DNA of 64,000 bases from Rhytidiadelphus loreus. Taxonomy: Eukaryota > Streptophyta > Bryopsida > Hypnales > Hylocomiaceae. Under the pieces are notes generated by a model, which worked only from the letters and a program-made list of their open reading frames with translations, ran no database searches and was not told the origin of the DNA. The position numbers and the translations under genes are program-made. Positions 12,761 to 25,149 of the stretch are shown here, piece after piece (the stretch's first letter is position 1; every line of letters begins with the position of its first letter). Where the stretch lies: NCBI GenBank assembly GCA_947034895.1, contig OX344764.1, positions 67,561,348 to 67,625,347 of the forward strand, in the 5' to 3' direction.

Positions 12761-15700
12761 GCTAAAATTTTGAGAAAATTAACATGAGAAGTAGTGAATT
12801 TTTTCCTAGGAATTAGTAGAATAAGGGTTCAAAAGTTTAGACTAAATAAGATAGAAGTGTAATTAGAAAGAAGAAAATAATTAGAGAAACTAAACATGTT
12901 GTTTAGAAGTAGAAACTCTCAATTAAACCAAGATAGATTATTAATCTCTATCAAAATTCTCATATACCAAACTCTCATAGCAAGAAGAATAAAAATAAGA
13001 AGTGAGGGAGGTGTGAGGTTTATAAAGAGAGAGAAGGGTGGAAATACGTCAAAAAAATTAGATACATTTTGTTGACAAAAACAAGATGCCCAAATTGTCA
13101 AAATAGGTTACGAAAAATTCTAGTTCATAGAATTCAACGATTAGAAAAGTAGAATAAGTGTTGAAGTCAATAGAAAAGATTTTAGAAAAATAAATAGAAG
13201 GAGAAGAATCTTATTGTTTGTAATTTCTCAAAATTTATATTAAAAAACCCATCAAAAATCCATTTGACAACAACCAAAGATTGACAACAATGTACGATGG
13301 CGAACGAAGATTTTGAAGGTGTCTTCAACCACCTAATTGATGAAGCATAATTTGAGGTAAGTTCCAAACACTAAACCACTCTCAATCCACGTAATTAAAT
13401 AGGAATACATTCAAGGCCTTTAGATGACTAAGTACGTAGTAGAACTTCATCCATTCATAACTTTTAGTAGAAAAGTCCAAATCACAAGTGTCATATAGTT
13501 TTGAAAAATCTAGAATTAGCCTCTATCAATAAAAATTATCAAAAGTCTAAAAATAGTAAATTGACAAAAATTGAACTAAGACTTAAAAAAAACTCTAACA
13601 GGAAAACCAGAAAAGAAGTTGAAGAAAGAAGCTAAGTCCATAGACCCATAGTACTAGTTAAGAGTAATCTATAGACACCTTATACTTAAGAAAAGACCAA
13701 GGAACTAGGAAAGTATAAAAGGGTGAAGTTCTAAGCCAAAGTTGGATGAAAAGTTTAAAGAAATGACCAATAGAGACTAACCATGGATTTTAGGTAGAGT
13801 TCAAAATTCTAAGTATGCTAATAAAATTTCAAGTAATAAAAAGATAAGAAAAAAAAGTTAAAACCATGGATGAAGTTTAATGAACCAAATAGCGGTCAAA
13901 CTTCATCTGCCTATAACTTTGACTAGGAGAATCATCTAAATTAAATGTTACGTTTTTGGAAAGGGAAAAGAATTCTCTATAAGTTGGTATTACTAGTTTT
14001 TGTTTGAATTACTTTCCACACAAAACCACAATGGCCAAAATGTGGGTGGTATTTTAAATTGTTTTTATATTAAAAATAAAACACCTAAGTGCAAGTGTTT
14101 TGATCTCCACCCTTAGACCAATAAGCACAACTAGGTTCTATCGAACTAATTTCTATGGGTGAATTAGTTTATAACAACGAGTTGCCTTTCAAGCAATGGA
14201 GCTTTTTGTTAATGGTTTCTACCTAACTTCACTTATAGCAATGACTTGTCAAATCAAGCCAAATTAATTCTTAAGACCCGTTTTTGGCTATGTCAACCAA
14301 ACAATTACTCAAGGTCAATGAGGTTGGAAAAGTTAAATAGCCTAAATTGTAGGGTTGATTTTACAATTTTCTAGAAATGAATGATAAAGAAGTTGAAATT
14401 TGACCTAAGTATCTAAAAGATAATGGCAAATGAAGTTTGACACTAAACTACCTTCTAAAACTTCATCCGTTGATTTCTAAAGTTCTAACTATCGAAATTC
14501 ACTTTTGATTTTTGGATTATTTTCTATGGTTGATCTTCTATGTAAGTTCTAACTTTTGTTAAACTTAAGGGAAGAATCTTGAAAACTTTAATTTTCTTTA
14601 AGTCTTTTAATTTTTAGTCAATTTTGAAAGATAAATTAGTTTTGAAGTTTTGAGATTATTCTTTTCAAGATTCTTTCCTTAATTTATCCCTTGTTAATTT
14701 CCTTAACTTGTTTGATAAATCCCTAACCTTTTCTTACTAATTAAGTAAATTAAGATTTTACTTCTACTCTAGGAGGGTTAATTGGTTTAATCTTTTGACG
14801 TTCTTCTTGTCTTCTTCTTCAAAGATAAAACTTCTTACTTTTGTCCTTCTTGGTAAATGCTATTTACAATGAATTTTTGACTGTTAACCAGTTCGTAAAA
14901 ATTCTCCGTAATTTTTTTACTTTGATTTTCAAAGTTACTTCTATTTTTACCTTGGATTCTAATATTCCTAAAAGATTTTTAAGAAGATTTTTTTACTGAC
15001 TTTCTATTTTTTCATTCACTCTTACTACTACCTTTAATTTAAAAGTAAATTTTAGTAAGTCTCTTGAATTAGAATGGCAAAAATTTGATCCAATTACTAG
15101 GGTGATTTTATAATAATCTAAACCTCCTACGTAACTTCTAATTTCCTATGAGTAATTCTATTACTATTTTTGAATTCAAATGTTAATTCCTAACCAATAG
15201 CTATAGTAAAAATGCAAGAATTTTGGGTTAAATCTTTAGTTACTGACCTCAATGTTGACACCATTGTTGTTGTGTAACGCTTCCAAATTGTCCACAACAA
15301 TCTCTAACTCCATCTTTAATGTTGAGTGTTTTGCTATTGAATTTTTGTGGAATTTGTAATGGCTTGAAGAAATTCCAAATTCCTAACAGTCTTTTTTTCT
15401 TTCCTTCCTAATTCTTTCCAATTGTTTTCTTTTCTTTTATAGATAATTTTTGGGAATCAGATCCTATCAAATCTAATACTGAATATTTAGCTAAGTGTTT
15501 TGGAATCAAACAAAGACTTAGGACAAAGCTTGTTTTGACTTCTTTTGATGAATAATTAATTCTAGAATCTTCCTAAGATCAACTATTCCCTTGGTTTGTT
15601 TTTTCTATTTGTCCTATAAGAAAAATCCAACCTTATTGGATAGAAAATATTCTCTAATAGAATTTGTACGTGTCTCTAAACATTATTTCTTTTCTTGAGT

Positions 15701-15995
15701 CTCCTACTTCATCACTTGTCTTCTCCACTTGGTTGTAACTTTGTAGGTTTGTTGCCTTGGAGTTGAAATTTGTCTTTCCAATGCGAAGCTATGACTTGTC
15801 GAGTATGCGCACAATTGGAGGGACTTAATTGAGAAAGTATTTCAACTTGTAGTATAATTTCAACTACAAGTTCTTGTAAGGCTTAATACACCTCCAAAAT
15901 GCAAGGTTATGCTTGAATTCTTTGAGTTTTCACTCTCTGGATATGCTCTGGACCTCTCCACTTACTTCCCAAATGCAGTCACTCTTGAGTTGATC
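12761..15995. other. AT-rich intergenic, no gene identified
   Basis: Sequence on both strands is broken by frequent stops. Only short ORFs (60-61 codons at 12919-13101 and 13182-13367, both minus) are present, with low-complexity hydrophobic composition. I see no conserved repeat boundaries. Confidence 0.4.
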
Positions 15996-16268
15996 TTGAA
16001 ATCTGAAATTACAATTCCTCTTTCTCTCTTTGGGCTTCCAATCACACTTTGTGGCTTGAAAATTCAGACCCTCTCACTCTCTCTAGGCTTCCAGCCACCT
16101 TCTATGGCTTTATTTCTAAATTTTCAACCCTTTCACTCTCTCTGGGCTTCCAATCACACTATGTGGCTTTGAATTCTGAAATTTCAGCCCCTCACACTCT
16201 CACTCTGAGCCTCAGTCACACCATGTGGTTTTGATTTTTGAAATTTCAGACCCTCACATTCTCTGTAG
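15996..16268 (+). repeat. Tandem repeat, period about 55-62 bp, about 4.6 copies
   Basis: The unit is a TTGAAATCTGAAATT-like start, then a C/T-rich CTCTCACTCTCTCTGGGCTT core, then CCAATCACACTATGTGGC. Copies begin at about 15,996, 16,056, 16,109, 16,168 and 16,229, the last truncated. The overlapping 61-87 codon plus ORFs only read through these repeats and are not called as genes. Confidence 0.7.
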
Positions 16269-17410
16269 TTAGAAAAGGGAAGCTCTCAATGTTTAAATAA
16301 AACTCTTAGTATTGAAATCTAAACTCTCAATCTGTAGAAGGAAGCTTTGAATATTTGGGAAGAGTTTTTAATGTGCAGGACAAGTGCTCAGTCTTTGAAC
16401 TTGTGTTTCTAAGATTTGGAAATAAATTCCAAAAAAATATGGAAATGAAGACCTCTATAGGTATCCTCCCCTTTCTGATTTTGGTTTAAATTAAATGATG
16501 TTAATGACGATGCTAATGGTCATCAATTAGCAACCGCTCAATCAAACAATCCTTGTATTGACTGTCTAGCTGACTTGGTTTACTGCCTTACTGATCTGGC
16601 TTATTGGCCAACCTAGCTACTGGCCTTGCTTGGCTACTAGCCGGGTTGGGCTGGGCTAACTAGCAGTAGAGCAAATTTCGGGTCTCCACATGCCTAACTT
16701 GCTTTTTGTAATATTAGGCCAGAAAATCCTTGGAATTGCCACCTTGCACGTTGCCAACATGGAGTCTAAGCTGATGACATCAGATTTGACACGAGATGCC
16801 TCCAATCGGAAAAAAGTGTTGGGTATGATAAAATAAAGGTGCACCCAATATACCATGTCCTCCATTCAAATTTTAAAAAACATTTGGAAATGGATGTACC
16901 GATGTAGGACTTGTCCCGCAATCAGACATTCACAAAATTGGAATCACCTCCACATTGACATTCCCACATTCCCCCAAGTTCCTACGCTCCTCAGCTGGAT
17001 TGTACATTGCTAGTACAATAATTGGAAATAGTGGCTTCCAAATCTCAACCCCTAAACCCGGACTACGCTATAACTTTTTTCCAAATGGTACTCACAAACT
17101 ATAGTAAAATAATGGTCAAAGAATATTAAAAAATGTGTTGTCTTTGTTGCTTCAAATGCTAGGTTGCCAACAGGGCCACTGTTTGTACAGAGTGAAGGTG
17201 CATGGCCGTTGCCAACTAGGATGGGCTTGAGTGCTTTGATGCCAATTGGGTATGTACCGCTCAAAGCTCATTAGTGCACAGGTTTGATGGAAACGCTTGG
17301 AATCAACTATATAATCAAAATTAACCCTTTTCCAAATAGCAAAAAATTAATTTCCAAGCCAAAAGTACCAGCCATCCAGAGACCCGAATTTTGTTCTAAT
17401 GTTTCCAAAA
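16269..17410. other. Intergenic, low-complexity phrases, no gene
   Basis: Around 16,555-16,650 there is a loose repetition of CTGGCTTATTGGCC / CTACTAGCCGGG phrases. Minus-strand ORFs of 69-70 codons (16656-16865, 17052-17264) have no recognisable domain. Confidence 0.35.
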
Positions 17411-17602
17411 CACTAGTAGAAAACGCAAGAATTTTGACATAATTCTGTTGATTTGGTCGCGTTGTCCCGGTCACTGTTTTGTTGATTCCAACATAAATTT
17501 GTTGAAAATTACAGATTTTTGTTGAAATCAACAGAGCAGTGACCAAGACAACGCGACCAAATCAACATAATTCTGTTAAAATTCCTACGTTTTCTACTAG
17601 TG
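17411..17602. mobile_element. CACTA-type MITE (192 bp), TIR CACTAGTAGAAAAC
   Basis: The element begins CACTAGTAGAAAACGC at 17,411 and ends GTTTTCTACTAGTG at 17,602, so the termini are inverted copies. The inverted homology continues inward: GATTTGGTCGCGTTGT on the left is matched by ACAACGCGACCAAATC on the right. It is flanked on both sides by AAA (17,408-17,410 and 17,603-17,605), a 3-bp target duplication as made by CACTA/CMC transposases, though AAA can arise by chance in AT-rich DNA. It has no coding capacity, so it is non-autonomous. The minus ORF at 17307-17546 crosses it and is incidental. Confidence 0.8.
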
Positions 17603-19859
17603 AAATCTGATTTTTTGTAGAAAACTTCTTTGGCTGTTGTTTGCCAATTTTTTGGTAATTTAATTCCCAAACTTGAGATTAAAACCAAAACAACTTGGGT
17701 CTCCTATTGGAGATCCTTTCAACAAAACTAATAAGGAAATTCTATCTAGGTGCAAAGCTTCATCGTCTAGGGGGATTAGGTCCCAAATTCTAAAAGGGTT
17801 ATTGAAAGGTTAGTTTAAAAAAGGGAGAACACATAGGGCAATAGCCTCGCTGTATTAGAGGGGCTAGCCTTGAATTCTAGAATAATTTTGCAAGAGTTCT
17901 GTTACACATATGAAAGCAAGAGTCTTGGATCCAACCCAAGATCTCTCCAAATGACCAAAAACAATACTATAGGACTACGTATTCCTACGTCAAGGCTTTA
18001 GGGTTTTTTTCACATATCAAAAGTAAAAAATCCCACACAAGCTTAGTGGAATGTTTTGTTAGTAAACAAGACACTTAAAGAACCACAACAAACATACAAA
18101 TTGTTAGCAACAAGGCTTGTAGGGGGGGTTCTCCAAAAGATAGGAAATCCCACACAATAAGCTTGTATGTGATGGTTAGTACGGATAAACGGTCTTAAAA
18201 CACAAACAAACAAGTACCAAGGTATTCAAACTAATGGCCAAGCAAAAATTCGGTTTGAATATCCTTAGGATTAGTATCAAAGACTTAAAGTAAACCAAAT
18301 ACTTCAAATGTTGACTCAAAAACGTATTGGTTAGCAAGCGTGCGAAAGGGACCCCAACGTCCTTTGAAATAGGCTCAAACACAATAAAACTTAGAAATCA
18401 AAGAGCAAAAAGGCTCCACAATGCAATTCAAACAAGCTATTTTGGCAAATTGCCAAAATTCCAACAATGTGGCTGCATTTCGCCAAGGCTTACGAAATGA
18501 AAAAGGCATGAACAAAGGTTTTGGTCTCAAACAACCAAGGAACAAAATGAAGAAAAGGGGTGCAAAGGGAGTCAATGGGAGACCTTTTATATGTTCTCAA
18601 GGCCTCTCACTTAACCCCATTTACTCTAAACTACCTAAATAGCTAAAAAATCAAAAACTACTTATTACTATTGCAATTTCTACCCTACTATTGGTCGTGC
18701 TCAGAACTTTTGGAGGAAAACTCCAAATGAAAAACAAACTGCGCCATTGGCTCCGTAAGATCCAAATTAGCCTAAAGACCTCTACCCCTACTTCCCAGCC
18801 AATTTCTTCACAAAAGATAGTGTTTCCCAACCTAGTAAAAAGGTGAAAAACCTAACTTTTGGAGTTAATGATTTTTGATAATTTTGACTAGTTAGAGTTG
18901 TTTGGAAGATTTGAAAATGTAAGAAAAGAGTCCAATAATGTCTCAATTTGGCCTTTGAATGCTCATGATTTGTTGGGCATCTTGCAGAATGTTTTGAAAT
19001 TTCGTTAAAACTTGTATGCGCCGCCGGTTCGGGTAGTTATAAATGTCTGAATGTCACAAAACTTGATCACACGCTTATTTATGTTAAAATATAGTACCCT
19101 AATTTTTAATGGAATTTTATCATCACCAAAGGAATTTATATGATTTTTTTCCACCATGATAAAAGCAAGGGTAAAAGTGATTGACTTCCCATGGAGTCAT
19201 GTTGTGTAATTTGGAAAATTACCAAACTTTTTGGGTGACATCTACCAAGTCCCAAATCCTTTTGTGATAAGTTTTAAGTCCAACTTGCACTCTAGTAGAG
19301 AAATAAATTTATCCCTCCCAACTTTAATTCTTCCGTAGAGGAATCATTCCTGTAGTAGGGAATCCAAACAAACTGACTCCACTAATATCTTCTAATCGTG
19401 TCTTTCTTGTTGTGGTCAGCTGCCATGAGTTAAGCATGTCTTTAACGTAGTGATTCGCTATTGGAATGTTAACTAGCCAATATTCTGACAAACCTTTAAT
19501 CAAATTCCAATTCATCATTTTAGCCTTGAATTTAGACATTTGAAGGTATTTTAAGCATTTTCCATGCTTTTCACTAAACTAGACTGTTCTGATAGGGACT
19601 TTTACCAATTTCAATGCGCACACTCTTTTTAGGTATTTTTTGTAATAATTACTATAAAAATAAGGAAAAAGCAAAAAAAATTTAATCCTAAGACCCAGGT
19701 GCCATTTACAAGGCTCACACGAAGGTAGAATTTGAACTCTAAGAGGTAAATTTACATCAAATTGGAATTTGAAAATTACATTTAAAATGATCCAATTGCA
19801 AGATTGTGAATGTCTAATTCTTTTACAACATATCAATAGTATGAGGTTTTAGGACTTCT
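17603..19859. other. Intergenic, no gene identified
   Basis: Several short ORFs (66-85 codons on either strand) overlap each other in opposite frames between 18,176 and 19,836, none with a recognisable domain. I see no repeat or RNA structure. Confidence 0.4.
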
Positions 19860-20790
19860 TATCGTCAATTCAATTGTCATCATCTTTTGCTTTTCTCCAA
19901 TCGGCATAACTCCAATTGTTCTTTTGATTATCTAATCAACATCTTCATTGCATCTCTTTTTCAATTGATATTCCATAGTATGCTGTAATTATATCTTTCA
20001 CAACAATTTCCAATTGATTATCTTTCTTTAGATTCTCACCAAACTCGATTAATTTCCTTACAACCTAAATTTTCAATTGTCTCTCGATTATTCTATTTGT
20101 TAATTTTTCATCTCCAATGTTTACAATCGTTATTCAATTTCTCCTAATAACTCAACCTCAACTTAACTCTTGAAAATTATATTCATTCTTAAACTCTTAC
20201 GTTCAAATTATTCATTACCATTCTTCTAACAATTTATCCTTCTTATAATTTTTCACAATTAATTTATAATCATTTTAATTTCCTCCAATCGATAAAAATG
20301 CCACATTCAGTCTATTTCTCTCCACAAAATTTAACTCCAATTGGTATACTTCTTTTATTTCAAGTCTTGCATCACAATTTTTTTCCACAATCTGATTCTT
20401 ATTTTATTAAATTCTCAATTGGTTACATTCTCACAAATTTCATTATTCCTTCACATTCACTATTTCAATTGGTTTTCTTCCAATCATCTAATCACACTCA
20501 TAATACATACAATTCTCATTCACAATTGATCTCTCTCTTCATATAAATTACTCAATAATCTCCAATCGATTTCATAGTCAACTCTTACAAACTCCTTCAA
20601 TCAATAATTTCACACTACTCACATACACACATTATTCTAATTGGTTTTATTTACACACATGCAACAAATCACCATCAATCTCCAAAATAATCACACACAT
20701 CCAATTGATAAACATTCACTTCAAACAATCTCATACAGAATAAATACAAAAACTCCAATTGTTTTTACTTCCGGTGATTGGAAGGAGTGC
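19860..20790. repeat. Pyrimidine-rich strand-asymmetric region with recurrent CAATTG
   Basis: About 0.9 kb in which the plus strand is strongly C+T biased, and a phrase (T)CCAATTG, CTCCAATCG or CAATTGAT recurs roughly every 50-90 bases. It looks like a heavily diverged tandem array whose unit boundaries can no longer be set. The ORFs at 20298-20546 and 20341-20529 are low-complexity His/Ser/Ile/Leu translations of it. Confidence 0.4.
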
Positions 20791-21299
20791 CTACTACACA
20801 ACTACACTGAGGACAATTGAAAAACACAAACGAGTAACACCTACATATAAGCTTGGCTACCAAAAGTCATAATTGTCAAATAAAAGTTGAACCTTTAAAA
20901 CCCCAAATTGGTTGAATCACAATCTCAACTGGCAACTACATGTAGTAAGCCTCAAAACTATATTACCAATTGATAAAAGCTACTAGTAAGTATACAAAAT
21001 CACCAATTGGTCAAAATAAAAATTAGAATTCAGACTACAGTATGCTTACAATGGTTATACTTTCTTTTTGGACTAGGACCTTATCCTTTGAAAGTTCATT
21101 TGGTTGGATTGGGTTATAAACGAAGATATAAAATTCAATTTAAAGCTTCTCTCTTAAAGCACTGTAAGCATATTTTTTACATAAGTTTCTCCCTTTGCAC
21201 TTGCTTGCATTTCGAGTAATGACATGTGTAAGTTTGATACCAAAAACTTACTTCAATTAAAACAAACCTCATCCAATGCTACTACTGCCATATAAATTG
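20791..21299. other. Intergenic, no gene
   Basis: Some CAATTG motifs persist, then ordinary AT-rich sequence. A 70-codon plus ORF (21007-21219) has no recognisable features. Confidence 0.35.
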
Positions 21300-21665
21300 T
21301 TGTCATTAAGAGGTCTGTAGGATATTACTCAAAGCAAAAACACATGTTGATGAAAGTGAACAAGGGGTTCTAAGGCTCCTTGGCCTCTGTGTACTCCCAC
21401 ATCTTAGTGTCTGTCATAATTTTTCTCTTTGCCTTTAGGGAAGATTTTTAGCCACACTTTGTCTCATGGCTCCCTCACCATGCTCAATGGCGTACATGTT
21501 TGCTCACTAACATTTGGTAAATTTTTAAATAGTCCATGTGGTTTGCCCAGCCACCACATAGAGTGACCACCTACCACATGGACCACTCCACCCATGGTAG
21601 GGTTTGAACTCAAGACCTCCAACTTCAGACCCACGGGCTCTAACCATTAGACCAAGGTTAGAGTC
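21300..21665 (-). mobile_element. tRNA-derived SINE-like sequence
   Basis: On the minus strand an A-box match TGGTCTAATGG lies at 21,654-21,644 and a B-box match GTTCAAACC at 21,609-21,601. Their starts are 45 bases apart, as in a tRNA-type internal RNA polymerase III promoter. The surrounding bases (TGGTCTAATGGTTAGAGC) read like the 5' half of a tRNA, but no CCA-proximal acceptor stem closes, so this is not a functional tRNA. The SINE body would run toward lower coordinates; its 3' end near 21,300 is a guess. Confidence 0.5.
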
Positions 21666-21721
21666 TTTTGATGTAGAAAGACTTGTGAGTTTAATTTATA
21701 GGTTGTCTAATTGTTTTTCAC

Positions 21722-22080
21722 CAATTTAGAGGACTTTGAAGGCCCATATCTCCTTCATTATAGGTCCGTTTTACATGAAACTTGTTCTAAACGGTTTATA
21801 TTGAAGTCTAATTTTAGTGGTAAAATTTTCAATTTTTTATAAATTTTTTTGAGAATCTGACAAGCATTTTTCTAGGGTAGTCTTACTTAATCCTTTTCCT
21901 TTTCCTTTCGCAAAGTCAGCAGACTTTGGAGGCCCATATTTCCTTCATAAAAAGTCTATTTTACATGAAAATTGTTGGAAATGATTGATTTTGAAGTCTT
22001 ATTTGAGTGGTAAAATTTTCAATTTAATCTAACTTATTTGGAAAATCTGACAAGCATTTTTCTAAAGGTGTTTTAGCCAA
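21722..22080 (+). repeat. Tandem duplication, two copies of about 170-190 bp
   Basis: Copies at about 21,722-21,890 and 21,914-22,075 share, in order, GACTTTGAAGGCCCATAT, TTTTACATGAAA, AGTGGTAAAATTTTCAA and AATCTGACAAGCATTTTTCT. The opening phrase (GCAGACTTTGGAGGCC) is also found in the arms of the 32.2-33.2 kb foldback element, so these sequences share a source. Confidence 0.65.
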
Positions 22081-23681
22081 ATCTTAGAATTAAGAAGTCT
22101 AGTAAGAAGTTCAATTGTTGAATTGTTCAAATTTAGGATTTTGAATAGGTTAGAACTTACATTTTGAATAGTCCAACATTCAATACTCAATTTTTATTGA
22201 TAATTTAGTATTTTCATCTTGAGGGACAAGATGGATTACAAATATGTTCCTATCACCTCTATTTCTAGTGAAACTTTGTTATAAAATAGAATATCTTATT
22301 ATCTTTCCATGTGTTTAATTTTTATTTCAAATATAATGGTTCAAAGTATATGTGAAACTTTTATTCATTTTATTTAGATTTTTGATGAAAAAATTATTAG
22401 GAATCCTAATTTTTGGGCAATCAAAGCATCTTGGTGAAATCTCTTGAATCTACTAAATATACTTTTATATTAAACTTTGAAACATATGTTAGAAATTAAA
22501 TTAAATTCTAATTTTGAATTCTAATCAAAGTACAACCTATAGAAAGTTAAATGAAAATTGCATTAGAATTTGAATTGATCACAATTGAATCAAAGTCAAA
22601 AAATTTATTAAGTTATTTGAATCACAATTTTATTTACAATTGAAATTGATTAAATTATTATCAAATTTCAAAATTGAATTGTAATTAAGGAATATCATTG
22701 GAATTTTAGATCAAATTCAAAATCAAATGATACTCATTAAGAATTTGGTTAAATTTTGAAATTTGAATTCATACTCTATAGAAGATTCTAAATGATTCTG
22801 AAAAATTCAAAAAAAATTCAAAAGATTTTGAGATATTTTAAAAATATTTCCAAAAGATTCCAAAAGATTCCAAAAGATTCTAAAAAGATTCTTCAAATTC
22901 CTATAAATTTAACAGAATTTTGTTGGTTGACATTGAACCAATAGAAAACATGTTGATGTGGTCCAAAAAATCAAGTTTGATGAGGAAAAATCAATTTTAT
23001 GTTGATTCGGTCAAAATCCAGCAAAAATGTGTTGATTTTGTCTTGGTTTTGATTGCTTCTCTAGTAGTAAATGAGCAATGGATGACCAACATGTTATATC
23101 GTAAAGTGCTTAGAATCATTCACCATTGTCTTCACCATCAAATCACCATCTTCTATCAATAAGTAATAGATTTTCAAAATTGTGTAAGGTACTACCATAA
23201 TTCAATTTTCTGCAATACCATTTTGTAGTTGTTTAAGCGGGTGCTGATAACTTGTTGGAAATATTTTCTTCTAACCGGCTCCTTTTATGATGTTCAGTTA
23301 TTTGAGATAGGAGTCCAAGATTGCTTAAGCAATTAGTTTGAAGCATCTTTATTCACTTAAAGCACCTTCGATTTGCTTAAGCAGACCTTTTTAAGATTCT
23401 TCATTTCAAATATTGTCACATTCATTATCAGTATTCAACTATAAGCATAATCTATATTAACGCTTAAGCGAACAATTGACTAGTTGCTAGCTCCTAATCT
23501 TTATTGCTTGAAGCCTTCAAATTTGTATTCTTTTCTTAAGTTTATCATATTACCAATTTTTAAGCTTGCTTAAAGATTCAACCTCCAAACACATTCTTGA
23601 TTAAATCTTTTCTCAAAAGACATCTTTAAACAATATTTATTCTTTCATCTTAAATATCTTCACTCAACTTATGTCCCTACA
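22081..23681. other. AT-rich intergenic with short direct repeat
   Basis: At 22,850-22,892 the unit CCAAAAGATT repeats about four times. From about 23,230 to 23,660 the motif GCTTAAGC and shortened forms recurs, and the same motif reappears right of the 23.68-29.53 kb element (29,630-29,860), consistent with that element having inserted into a GCTTAAGC-rich sequence. No gene is supported. Confidence 0.4.
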
Positions 23682-24170
23682 CTACAACAATAGTAGTGTT
23701 TTATAACTGTTGAAATATAATTGAAGATGACTAGCGATTGTTCACAGTCATATTTTTGGATACCAACACTTTTTGGAGAAATATGACTACAAATATGACT
23801 ACTAGTCACTTTTGGACCTTGTACTCCACAAGTGTATATTATACGTCCATTGGAACACCAAAGTATTTCATACAGAACGTAGAAAACATGTTTGGGGAAC
23901 GTTGAGTCATATTTCTAGTCATATTTTTAAGGGAGTGACATTTTTCTATTTTGGGGTAGCCCAAGAAAAATATGGGCAATCCAAAAAAAATATGGACAAG
24001 TCATTGTTTTAAATTTTTAAATCCTAGCCAATTCTTTTTTTGGATTTTCAAACCTAATCACCACTTTTTTAGAGTTTTGTTGTTCATTCACTAAAAATTG
24101 ACCTCTCATTTCTTTAATTATATCCGAAGGCACCAAAAGTTAAAGCAAAGCTATTGAAGGCTACTTGCAA

Positions 24171-24400
24171 CCCAGCGGTGCTAGTTTGTGAGCTTGCGAG
24201 CGTGAGCCTGTGAGCTGTGAGCATGATTCTGCGAGCGTTAAGTTCAGAAATTTTAAAAACTACTAGAAAAGTTAACAATATTTAAAAAAAAAGAATATAT
24301 CTAAATTTTTTTATCAAAATTTGTTGTTTTTAGTAAATTTTTGTATCAATTACTATAGACCTATTACCGTGAACCTATTACCGTGGATTTGTATAATTCA
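24171..24400 (+). mobile_element. GTGAGC-rich dispersed repeat, copy 1
   Basis: Starts near GCAACCCAGCGGTGCTAG, has a core of alternating GTGAGC/GCGAGC words (24,188-24,235), an A/T-rich middle, and ends with CTATTACCGTGAACC then CTATTACCGTGGATTT. The same order in reverse complement occurs at 28,229-28,415. It is probably a non-autonomous element nested in the 5.8-kb transposon. Confidence 0.5.
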
Positions 24401-25149
24401 AATGAAAATTAGAATTTTCAATGTTGTTTAAAATAACAGAAGTAGACATTATGAAAATGATGAACTCAATTGATGTGAAAGATGAATGGATATGAAATTA
24501 GTTCATATAAAATAATGATTGATTACTATCCTATAGCAACATGGGTCCCCTTAGGGTTGAATAGTTGGTGGGAGGGTGCTAATAGAATTGAATTTTATTT
24601 GGGTTGATGATTGTCTTGTAGCATCATGGATCCTCTCAAAGTCAATGGGAGGGTATAATACTTCCGTCTTGATTTGTAAGTCTTCTTCTGTAGACTTGTT
24701 TAGATTTTAGAACAAAAATTTGTTAATACGATTTCATAATATGTAGAAATAGCTTAGGTGCACCAAATTTCATTTTTGGTGATCACTATTTTGTAGTAGT
24801 GTGGATCCTCTTGGGGTCGATAGAAGGTACCTATACTTCTGTCTTGATGTGCTAATACTTGGACTTGTTAAGATTTTAGAAGAATTTTTTTGGTTGATAG
24901 GGGATTATTTCTACAAGGATTGAGCCTAGTTACACCAAATTGTTGATTAGTTGATCATTGTCCTCTTGTAGAACTTTTCAACACCAAAAAGAAGATTACA
25001 CACTTAAAAAGCTCTAGTTGAGCTCTCCTTGGTGCCAAGGAAGCCCCCACCCAAGGAAATTTTTTTTTTTAGAATTTAAAAATTCTAATTCTCCTCGCGG
25101 CCTGAAAACTCCCCTTGGCGTCGAGGCAAGTAATCGAGTTAAAAAAAAG

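Noticed and set aside
21601..21665. Functional tRNA gene
   Set aside because: A and B boxes are present, but the acceptor stem and T stem do not close, so a SINE-like origin is more likely.
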